The position numbers and the translations under genes were made by a program. Below the pieces are notes generated by a model, which was given only the letters and a program-made list of their open reading frames with translations, ran no database searches and was not told the DNA's origin. Positions 36,158 to 42,390 of a DNA stretch of 42,390 bases are shown here, one piece after another; position 1 is the stretch's first letter; each line of letters starts with the position of its first letter. The stretch covers positions 1-42,390 of the forward strand of contig CAMBSK010000024.1 of assembly GCA_945870575.1 (NCBI GenBank), in the 5' to 3' direction. This DNA is from Bordetella parapertussis. GTDB lineage: Bacteria; Pseudomonadota; Gammaproteobacteria; Burkholderiales; Burkholderiaceae_C.

Positions 36158-38386
36158 TCACTGTGCCAGGCGAGACAAATCAGCCACCCGGTTCATGTGT
36201 GAGTGCAACAGTTTCAACAAACCCAACCGGTTTAACCTGAGCGCTGTGTCTTCTGCGTTAACCATCACATCGTTGAAGAATGCGTCAACCGCGTCCCTCA
36301 AACCCGCCAGTGCTTGCAATGAGCCTGTGTAATCTTGTGTTTCATACAAAGATTGAGCTTCTAAAGCAACAATATTTAGTTTTTCAAACAGTGCCTGCTC
36401 GGCATTTTCTTTTAACAAAGTTGAATCAAGCTTGGTGCTTACGGTCTCCTGTGATTTCTTCAGGATATTCGATATTCGCTTATTGGCAGCCGCCAGCGCT
36501 TGACTCTCGGTTAATCCGGAGAAATGTGCCACCGCATCCAGTCGCTCTCTGAGTTGACTCCAGTCTTGCAAGTTGTCCGCACCGAGCACAGCCATGATGT
36601 GGTTGACCGGGTAATGATCTGCTTCTAGAAAGTTAATAAGCCGCTCTTGAAAAAACACTTCCAATCGGTTTTTATCAAAAGCTGCCACGGCGGCCGGCAC
36701 AAATGCCGCCAATGCCACATCGAGCAAACTGCTGACACTGATTTTCAATTTCTCTTCAACCAATATGCGCGTCACGCCCAAGGCATGACGTCTGAGCGCA
36801 AATGGGTCTTTGTCACCCGTCGGTAAATTGCCGATGCCGAACATTCCTACCAAGGTTTCAAGTTTGTCTGCCATGGCGACAACACGGCCAACGTCGCTGC
36901 GCGGTAATTCATCACCTGCAAATCTGGGCTTGTAATGGTCTGCGATGGCTTCTGCCACAAGTATGTTCTCACCATCATTGATAGCGTAGTAGCGACCCAT
37001 GATGCCTTGCAAGTCAGGAAATTCTCCGACCATGTCGGTCAGCAAATCTGTTTTTGCCAAGCGTGCGGCGCGATCGGTCAGATTTACCAGCTGTCGTTCA
37101 TCTTTAGTCCACGGCTGTAAACCTGCTTGAACCAAGCCTTGCACGATAGATTTGGCAATGGCGCAGACTCGAAGCATGCGATCGCCTTGTGTCCCCAACT
37201 GGTTGTGATACACCACTTTGTCCAAACCTGATACTCTGGATTCAAGTGTTTTTTTGCGGTCCTGGTCATAAAAGAATTTCGCGTCAGATAAACGCGGACG
37301 TACCACGCGTTCATTGCCGCCAATCACGGCGCTGGCGTCTGCCGGATTGATATTGCTGACAATCAAAAAGCTGTTGCTCAGTTTCCCGGTTTTATCTAAC
37401 AAGGGGAAATACTTTTGATTCGCCTTCATGGTCAAAATCAAACACTCAGGCGGCACTTGCAAAAACGCTTCTTCAAAACGGCACACCATGACCGTTGGAC
37501 GCTCAACCAATGATGTAACTTCTTGTACCAATTCATTGTTTAGCAAAAATGTTTCTGCCTCTTCATCTGTCAATCCCGCAGGCTCAACCTCTAGGCGTGA
37601 CCCCAGTTTTTTAGCTTCTGATCTGAGCGCACGCAGCATGACAAGGCTTCTGTCTTCAAACCCTGCGATAACCGCGCCGTCGTCGGTCATGGTTTGAGCG
37701 TATTCATCTGCATGCCTAATTACTACCGGCGTTTTTGCTGCTTCAAAACGATGGCCTGATGTGGTGTTACCTGCTTTCAAACCTAAAGCCGTGATATTCA
37801 CCACTTTATCGCCATGCAAAGCGATCAAGCCATGTGCCGGCCGGATAAAACTCACGCTACTCCAACCGGGCATGTCGCAATCTTTGTGCAGCTGGTATTG
37901 CATCACTTTAGGTATTGGCAATTTATGCAATGCTTCATCCAGCGCTTTTTGCAAGCCCTGTTGCAAACTGGCACCCTTGATTGTGCTGTTGAAAAATAGC
38001 ACTTCAGTCTTGCCGTCAGCAGTTCGGTGTATTTGTTTCAACAAATCTTCATGGTCATCACACACCACGCCTTGCGCTTGCATTTTTTTGACCAGCGCGG
38101 TTGTGGGCTTGCCTTGTGCGTCTAAGCCGACACTGACTGGCATGAGTTTTTGCTTTACTTCTTTGTCGTCAGCTTGAGCATTTACATTTTTAATCCACAC
38201 TGCCAGGCGGCGAGGGGAAGCATATGCGATTAGATTTTTACCGATTTCTATATTGTCATAAGAGATTAGATTTTGATCACGCAAGCTCAACCAAATTTCT
38301 GATGAAAAAGCATCTCCGATTTTTTTCAATGCTTTAGGCGGCAGTTCTTCAACCAGTAATTCAACCAATAAATTATGTGCGCTCAT
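36158..38386 (-). CDS. glyS: glycyl-tRNA synthetase beta subunit
   Basis: The 742-residue beta subunit of the alpha2-beta2 glycyl-tRNA synthetase starts with [20 protein letters not shown], the standard N-terminus. It includes [31 protein letters not shown], an HD-like region around [19 protein letters not shown] and a C-terminal tRNA-binding DALR-like helical domain ending [19 protein letters not shown]. It is slightly longer than E. coli GlyS (689). The ATG overlaps the glyQ stop (ATGA), which helps make the subunits in equal amounts. Confidence 0.95.
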   Translation of the reverse strand: MSAHNLLVELLVEELPPKALKKIGDAFSSEIWLSLRDQNLISYDNIEIGKNLIAYASPRRLAVWIKNVNAQADDKEVKQKLMPVSVGLDAQGKPTTALVKKMQAQGVVCDDHEDLLKQIHRTADGKTEVLFFNSTIKGASLQQGLQKALDEALHKLPIPKVMQYQLHKDCDMPGWSSVSFIRPAHGLIALHGDKVVNITALGLKAGNTTSGHRFEAAKTPVVIRHADEYAQTMTDDGAVIAGFEDRSLVMLRALRSEAKKLGSRLEVEPAGLTDEEAETFLLNNELVQEVTSLVERPTVMVCRFEEAFLQVPPECLILTMKANQKYFPLLDKTGKLSNSFLIVSNINPADASAVIGGNERVVRPRLSDAKFFYDQDRKKTLESRVSGLDKVVYHNQLGTQGDRMLRVCAIAKSIVQGLVQAGLQPWTKDERQLVNLTDRAARLAKTDLLTDMVGEFPDLQGIMGRYYAINDGENILVAEAIADHYKPRFAGDELPRSDVGRVVAMADKLETLVGMFGIGNLPTGDKDPFALRRHALGVTRILVEEKLKISVSSLLDVALAAFVPAAVAAFDKNRLEVFFQERLINFLEADHYPVNHIMAVLGADNLQDWSQLRERLDAVAHFSGLTESQALAAANKRISNILKKSQETVSTKLDSTLLKENAEQALFEKLNIVALEAQSLYETQDYTGSLQALAGLRDAVDAFFNDVMVNAEDTALRLNRLGLLKLLHSHMNRVADLSRLAQ

Positions 38387-39294
38387 GCTGTTGCATCCTT
38401 GGCCATGTATTCAGCCACCCAAGCAGCCGGTGCCATCGGAAATCCAAGCCGTTTTCTGCTCTCAAGATAACTTTGTGCCACGCTTCTTGCCATATTGCGT
38501 ATACGACCTATATAGGCAACGCGTTCTGTCACACTGATTGCGCCTCTGGCATCCAGCAAATTGAACGAATGTGCTGCTTTCAAAACCTGCTCATAAGCCG
38601 GCAAAGCCAATTCCTGTGTCATCAGGTACTTCGACTGTTTTTCATATGCGCTGAATGCCGTGAAAAGAAATTCCGCATCACTGTGCTCGAAGTTGTACGC
38701 TGATTGTTCTTTTTCATTTTGCAAGTACACATCGCCATAACTTAGACCTGCTGTCCATTTCAGGTCGTACACGTTGTCAACACCTTGCAGATACATGGCC
38801 AGACGTTCAAGCCCGTAAGTTATTTCACCGGTGATGGGTTTGCAATCTATTCCTCCCACTTGCTGAAAATAGGTGAACTGCGTAACTTCCATACCGTTTA
38901 ACCATACTTCCCAGCCCAAACCCCAAGCTCCTAAAGTGGGATTTTCCCAATCATCTTCAACAAATCGTATATCGTTGTTTTGCAGGTTAAAGCCCAATGC
39001 TTTCAATGAACCTAGGTACAAATCGAGAATATTTGAAGGTGCCGGTTTGAGCACCACCTGGTATTGGTAATAGTGCTGCAAACGGTTTGGGTTCTCGCCA
39101 TAACGCCCGTCTTTTGGTCGACGCGACGGCTGTACATAGGCAGCTTTCCAAGGCTCAGGGCCGATAGCTCGCAAAAAAGTAGCTGTATGCGAGGTTCCAG
39201 CGCCGACTTCCATGTCGTAGGGTTGCAGTAAAGCACAACCTTGTGCGTCCCAGTAGTTTTGTAATTGCAGAATGATTTGTTGAAATGTCAGCAT
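38383..39294 (-). CDS. glyQ: glycyl-tRNA synthetase alpha subunit
   Basis: The 303-residue catalytic subunit has [20 protein letters not shown] at the N-terminus, [40 protein letters not shown] and [20 protein letters not shown], all diagnostic class II GlyQ motifs. It charges tRNA-Gly together with GlyS. The ATG at 39294 follows the lnt stop by nine bases in a T/A-rich junction with no strong Shine-Dalgarno. Confidence 0.96.
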   Translation of the reverse strand: MLTFQQIILQLQNYWDAQGCALLQPYDMEVGAGTSHTATFLRAIGPEPWKAAYVQPSRRPKDGRYGENPNRLQHYYQYQVVLKPAPSNILDLYLGSLKALGFNLQNNDIRFVEDDWENPTLGAWGLGWEVWLNGMEVTQFTYFQQVGGIDCKPITGEITYGLERLAMYLQGVDNVYDLKWTAGLSYGDVYLQNEKEQSAYNFEHSDAEFLFTAFSAYEKQSKYLMTQELALPAYEQVLKAAHSFNLLDARGAISVTERVAYIGRIRNMARSVAQSYLESRKRLGFPMAPAAWVAEYMAKDATA

Positions 39295-39303
39295 TTTTTT
39301 ATT

Positions 39304-40836
39304 TTACAGATGCTGATTGATCTTTTCTGTTCTGCTTTTATACAAAGCGAGGCTCATGAAAAATAAACATACGAGCCAAAGCGGCATCAATCCCCAATGT
39401 CCGGCCCAGTACGCAAACGGTGTGATTGCACTGTCTTTGTTCAGCACTTGTCCTTGCAATTTTCCACGCACAAATGCTGGAAGTTGCTGAATAATTTTTC
39501 CTTCAGCTGAAATGATGGCGGTACCACCGGTATTGGTGGCCCTGACTGTGGGTATATCAAATTCAAGGCTTCGCATTCTGGCTATATCCAGATGCTGATT
39601 CACCACCATGCTATCGCCAAACCAGGCGATGTTGCTTATGTTGACAAACACTGTTGGTATATTTGTAGTATTTACGAATCTGACCGCAAGTTCCTCACCA
39701 AATAAATCTTCATAACAAATGGTCATGCTTAAGTTGTGACCTCGCCATACAAATGGCGCTTGTTTGACAGAACCTCGATTGAAGTCACCTAGGTCATTAA
39801 CCATTAATCGGGTAAACCATTTCATGCTTTCAGGCGTGAACTCGCCAAATGGCACAAGATGGTATTTGTCGTACTGACTCTCAACGCCAAAACCCAGACC
39901 TACCGCTGAATTACCGTACCCTTTTTCTTTGTCCAGTGTTGGAATTCCTAGCAAAATAATTTGTTTTTCGTCCGCAAATTTTCCGGTCAATGAGTCCCAG
40001 TAACCAGTTGGTAATTCATGTTGAAAATAGGGAATAGCTATTTCTGGAAGAACAGTTAAATCTGCGCGGCTGTTTTCTATTTGTTCTGCATACCAATCCA
40101 ATGCTTGTTGCCTGCCGCTGTTAAATTTTGTTGTTTGACTGATATTTGCTTGCAACAAGTTGACATTCAAAACTATTCCTTGCCGATTTTCATCTCTGAC
40201 GGCAGGGAGACTCAGCATCAACAGCACCACCACTACTTTAATTCTTAAAATTATGGATTTTTCTTGACTTAGCATTTGAATTGCTAGCCATGATGAAGCA
40301 AAAGCAGCTAAAAATCCAACACCATACACACCCACCCAAGGAGCCGCAAAGGAAAGTAAACCATTCACATGTGCATACCCAATTGCACCCCAAGGAAATC
40401 CCGTAAACCATTGTGCACGTGCTAGCTCAGCCGCCATCCAACAAGATGCAAACAAAGCATGCATCAACCAAGGATTCAATTTTTTATGTGTGTATATAAA
40501 TAACTTCAAAGTAGCAGCGTAGTAAAACCCCAAGCCCGCGCACAACAGTAAGATAGCCAACACACTTATCACTGATGGCATGCCTCCTACTTCATGCAAT
40601 GCTATGTACAACCACCACACTGAAACGCTTAACCAAGTGACTGCGAAAGCCCAAGATAAAGTTAATGCTTTTTCAGGGTTCTTGTATATGATTGTTATTA
40701 GAAAAGATAAGCCTATGACTTGCAATAAGCTATTTAAATAGCCATTAAATAAGTTTAAGCCAACCCATGCCATACCTACAGCTGCTAAAAAGACTAACAG
40801 CCACTTATTTATGCCCAATACCTTCACGTAGTTCAA
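39304..40836 (-). CDS. lnt: apolipoprotein N-acyltransferase
   Basis: Lnt adds the third acyl chain to lipoproteins at the periplasmic face of the inner membrane. The 510-residue protein has about six N-terminal membrane segments, ARAQWFTGFPWGAIGYAH, then a nitrilase domain with the catalytic triad: Glu in LPEIAIPYFQ, Lys in DKYHLVPFGEF and Cys in TICYEDLFGEE. A final membrane segment closes the protein. The first codon is TTG at 40836, which overlaps the corC stop (TTGA); no ATG is available until residue 20, so a weak coupled start is likely. The gene is clearly richer in A+T than the left half of the window. Confidence 0.94.
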   Translation of the reverse strand: MNYVKVLGINKWLLVFLAAVGMAWVGLNLFNGYLNSLLQVIGLSFLITIIYKNPEKALTLSWAFAVTWLSVSVWWLYIALHEVGGMPSVISVLAILLLCAGLGFYYAATLKLFIYTHKKLNPWLMHALFASCWMAAELARAQWFTGFPWGAIGYAHVNGLLSFAAPWVGVYGVGFLAAFASSWLAIQMLSQEKSIILRIKVVVVLLMLSLPAVRDENRQGIVLNVNLLQANISQTTKFNSGRQQALDWYAEQIENSRADLTVLPEIAIPYFQHELPTGYWDSLTGKFADEKQIILLGIPTLDKEKGYGNSAVGLGFGVESQYDKYHLVPFGEFTPESMKWFTRLMVNDLGDFNRGSVKQAPFVWRGHNLSMTICYEDLFGEELAVRFVNTTNIPTVFVNISNIAWFGDSMVVNQHLDIARMRSLEFDIPTVRATNTGGTAIISAEGKIIQQLPAFVRGKLQGQVLNKDSAITPFAYWAGHWGLMPLWLVCLFFMSLALYKSRTEKINQHL

Positions 40837-41690
40837 TTGCCTGTGCGTTTAACGCGATACCACTTGACCACACCGCTTTTTGAATGCATGACCTCAAAAC
40901 GCAGTCCCTGTATGTCGTAATGTTCGCCTTTGCCAGGAACATGCCCCATTAAGTGTGCAATCAAACCGCCTATAGTCTCGAATTGTTCTTGCTGTTCATC
41001 AGTATTTAAGTGAACATTAAACGATTCATTGATTTTGGATACATCTGTATGCCCGGCGACTCTGAAAGATTTGTCAACCAGACTGTAAATTTCACCATCG
41101 TCAGTCTCAGTGTCAAATTCGTCTTCTATTTCACCAACAATTTCTTCCAGCAAGTCTTCAAAGGTTACTAAACCAGAAATACGACCGAATTCATCGATTA
41201 CCATAGCCATATGATTGCGATTTTTTTTAAAGTCTCTTAATAAATCCGTCAAATTTTTTGTTTCAGGTACAAAGACAGCTGTGCGTAACAACACCTTTAA
41301 ATTTATTTCGGGTGCTCTTTGCCATTTCAATACATCCTTGGTCATCAATACGCCGATGATGTTTTCCTTGTCATCTTCGTAGACAGGGTAGCGTGAATGA
41401 CCGATGTCTATGATCATTTCCATCATTTCATCTATGTTCATCCCGATATCAAGCATATCCATTTTTGGTGCTGGAATCATGATTTCAGCGACATGCATTC
41501 TGCTGATTTTCAGCACACCCTCGAGCATGATGCGGCTTTCTGTCCCAATCAGATTTCTTTGTTCTGCGATACCAATCAGATCAAGCAGGTGCTGCCGTGT
41601 TTTCACAGAGGGCAATAGCTTTTCTACAGAATGCCTCAGTCTCTGACTCAGAGATCGTCTGTTTTTGATAACTTTATTCAATTCATCCAC
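40833..41690 (-). CDS. corC: CorC/HlyC-type CBS-domain protein
   Basis: A 285-residue cytoplasmic protein with two CBS domains: ISRMHVAEIMIPAPKMDMLD then IGHSRYPVYEDDKENIIGVL, and NRNHMAMVIDEFGRISGLVT then FEDLLEEIVGEIEDEFD. A C-terminal CorC_HlyC domain follows (FRVAGHTDVSKINE to GLRFEVMHSKSGVVKWYRV). It has no membrane segments. CorC was linked to Mg/Co efflux and is called YbeX in E. coli, also next to lnt, where it affects ribosome metabolism. The start is GTG at 41690; an in-frame TGA lies two codons upstream and no nearby ATG exists. It is immediately downstream of an rRNA operon. Confidence 0.92.
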   Translation of the reverse strand: MDELNKVIKNRRSLSQRLRHSVEKLLPSVKTRQHLLDLIGIAEQRNLIGTESRIMLEGVLKISRMHVAEIMIPAPKMDMLDIGMNIDEMMEMIIDIGHSRYPVYEDDKENIIGVLMTKDVLKWQRAPEINLKVLLRTAVFVPETKNLTDLLRDFKKNRNHMAMVIDEFGRISGLVTFEDLLEEIVGEIEDEFDTETDDGEIYSLVDKSFRVAGHTDVSKINESFNVHLNTDEQQEQFETIGGLIAHLMGHVPGKGEHYDIQGLRFEVMHSKSGVVKWYRVKRTGN

Positions 41691-41713
41691 ACTTTTTCAA
41701 TTTATTCTCAATG

Positions 41714-41742
41714 ATTACATTATGTTCAATTTATGTTGTGAA
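41714..41742 (-). promoter_or_regulatory. putative corC promoter
   Basis: TTCACA (41742-41737) and TGTAAT (41719-41714) on the minus strand form a plausible promoter with a 17-nt spacer. Start of RNA near 41707 leaves a leader of about 17 nt with no Shine-Dalgarno before the GTG. Confidence 0.4.
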
Positions 41743-41977
41743 AAGTGAAGCTCTAGATTTTTTTTCGGATGATGTCTGTATTTTTCTGAAATTTAATTCA
41801 TAGAAACTTTAGATTTTGAAATGGCTAAAGAAAAATCATAGAGCAGTGAAGATACAACCTACTTTCTATGGCAATGCTGATTGACAGGATAGAAGCTAAT
41901 ACATATCTGCTTCAAATGAATTCAAAAAACAATATTGCACAATAACGCTACTAATCGCATTAACAGATTCGCAAAGA
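41743..41977. other. AT-rich spacer between corC promoter and rRNA operon terminator
   Basis: I see no gene here. The sequence is AT-rich with several T or A runs and stop codons in all frames. The small reading frames over 41.9-42.15 kb cover the 5S gene and terminator and are not believable. It acts as a buffer between the rrn terminator and corC, and may hold more promoter elements for corC-lnt-glyQS. Confidence 0.6.
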
Positions 41978-42010
41978 CAAAAAGCCCGACTCCTTCGAGT
42001 CGGGCTTTTT
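41978..42010 (-). terminator. rRNA operon terminator
   Basis: On the minus strand AAAAGCCCGACTC, loop GAAG and GAGTCGGGCTTTT make a long perfect stem followed by Ts. It lies 12 bases after the 5S 3' end. Because the stem is flanked by A on one side and T on the other, it could also act in the other direction. Confidence 0.93.
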
Positions 42011-42022
42011 GCGGCTGTAATA

Positions 42023-42137
42023 GCCTGACGATGTCCTACTTTCACACGGGGATCCGCACTATCATCGGCGCTGACGCGTTTCACTGTCCTGTTCGGGATG
42101 GGAAGGAGTGGTACCACGTCGCTATGGTCATCAGGCA
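42023..42137 (-). rRNA. rrf: 5S ribosomal RNA
   Basis: The minus strand reads TGCCTGATGACCATAGCG at the 5' end, then TGGTACCACTCCTTCCCATC, CCGAACAGGACAGTGAAACG, GCCGATGATAGTGCGGAT and GTGTGAAAGTAGGACATCG, ending GTCAGGC. These are the conserved 5S segments in order. The ends pair (GCCTGA with TCAGGC) as helix I. The length of about 115 nt is normal. It is the last gene of the rRNA operon, followed by the terminator. Confidence 0.97.
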
Positions 42138-42252
42138 TAACTTGTTCTCATCTTGACAAAGTCAGGACAAGGAATTTATAGAGCGAATCAGCTGTATTTT
42201 GAATGCGTCACTTGGCATAACAACCTTGATCATTGCTGAATCAAAGTTATAG
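42138..42252 (-). other. 23S-5S intergenic spacer
   Basis: About 115 bases between the 23S 3' end and the 5S 5' end. No tRNA gene is visible. The region would contain the processing sites of the rRNA precursor; I do not see a feature that can be assigned precisely. Confidence 0.7.
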
Positions 42253-42390
42253 GGTCAAGCCGCACGAGCAATTAGTATCAGTTAGCTTAACGCATTACTG
42301 CGCTTCCACACCTGACCTATCAACGTCCTGGTCTTGAACGACTCTTTAGGGGGCTCAAGGCCCCGGCAGATCTCATCTTGAAACGAGTTT
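42253..42390 (-). rRNA. rrl: 23S ribosomal RNA (partial, 3' end)
   Basis: The minus strand contains GGCCTTGAGCCCCCTAAAGA, GTTCAAGACCAGGACGTTGA, TAGGTCAGGTGTGGAAGCGC, GTAATGCGTTAAGCTAACTG and ATACTAATTGCTCGTGCGGC. These correspond to the last ~140 bases of bacterial 23S rRNA. The exact mature 3' end is estimated from the pattern GGCTTGACC. The gene continues past the right edge. Confidence 0.95.

Noticed and set aside
41896..42138. Small frames on both strands over 41.9-42.15 kb
   Set aside because: They cover the 5S rRNA gene and its terminator.
1..42390. CRISPR arrays, prophage, transposases, integrons, toxin-antitoxin or defence genes
   Set aside because: No regularly spaced repeats, no integrase or transposase motifs and no defence domains were seen; the window is mostly core metabolism and housekeeping.

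Overview
The window is chromosomal DNA of a betaproteobacterium, most likely of the order Burkholderiales; I cannot name a genus. The signs are a SAH riboswitch in front of ahcY, a tandem ('dimeric') UvrA of nearly 2000 residues, a MerR-type regulator leading an aceK/acyl-CoA carboxylase operon, the lnt-glyQ-glyS-gmhB-plsC gene order, and a betaproteobacterial-looking 5S rRNA. Genes are tightly packed with many ATGA overlaps. No insertion sequence, prophage, integrase, CRISPR array or tRNA gene was seen.

Layout. 1-4.5 kb: the 5' end of rplM (minus), then rlmJ (plus), then a minus-strand operon ahcY-tlyA-metF behind a SAH riboswitch. This operon links SAH removal, an rRNA methyltransferase and methyl-folate supply. 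4.5-8.1 kb (plus): prfC, a sialidase-like BNR protein and a very Trp-rich membrane protein. 8.0-11.5 kb (minus): an ArnT/PMT-like membrane glycosyltransferase, a GtrA-like protein and a family 9 glycosyltransferase, which look like surface-glycan functions. 11.6-21.1 kb (minus): livH-livM-livG-livF, an ABC importer for branched-chain amino acids without its binding protein, followed eight bases later by the tandem UvrA. 21.1-22.9 kb: an MHS-type MFS transporter with a large extracytoplasmic insert and a strong terminator.

23.0-32.8 kb is one apparent minus-strand operon: merR, beta-carbonic anhydrase, aceK, thiolase, acyl-CoA carboxylase beta subunit, acyl-CoA dehydrogenase, biotin-carrying alpha subunit, a DUF1289 protein and an HCCA-isomerase-like protein. 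It resembles leucine/isovalerate (liu) catabolism. The carbonic anhydrase could supply bicarbonate for the carboxylase, and AceK would set the split between the TCA cycle and the glyoxylate shunt when acetyl-CoA is the product. A perfect 16-bp palindrome between merR and a divergent metallo-beta-lactamase-fold hydrolase is the likely operator for both directions. 33.9-41.7 kb (minus): a run of housekeeping genes (corC, lnt, glyQ, glyS, gmhB, plsC, a YgjP-type metallopeptidase). 42.0-42.4 kb: the tail of an rRNA operon on the minus strand (23S 3' end, 5S, terminator).

Most unusual items: the SAH riboswitch with a visible 9-nt anti-Shine-Dalgarno pairing, the shared MerR operator inside two overlapping divergent promoters, the carbonic anhydrase/AceK/carboxylase operon, the tandem UvrA with a Lys/Ala tract, the likely ATC start of livH, and the sialidase-like/Trp-rich membrane pair beside glycosyltransferases.
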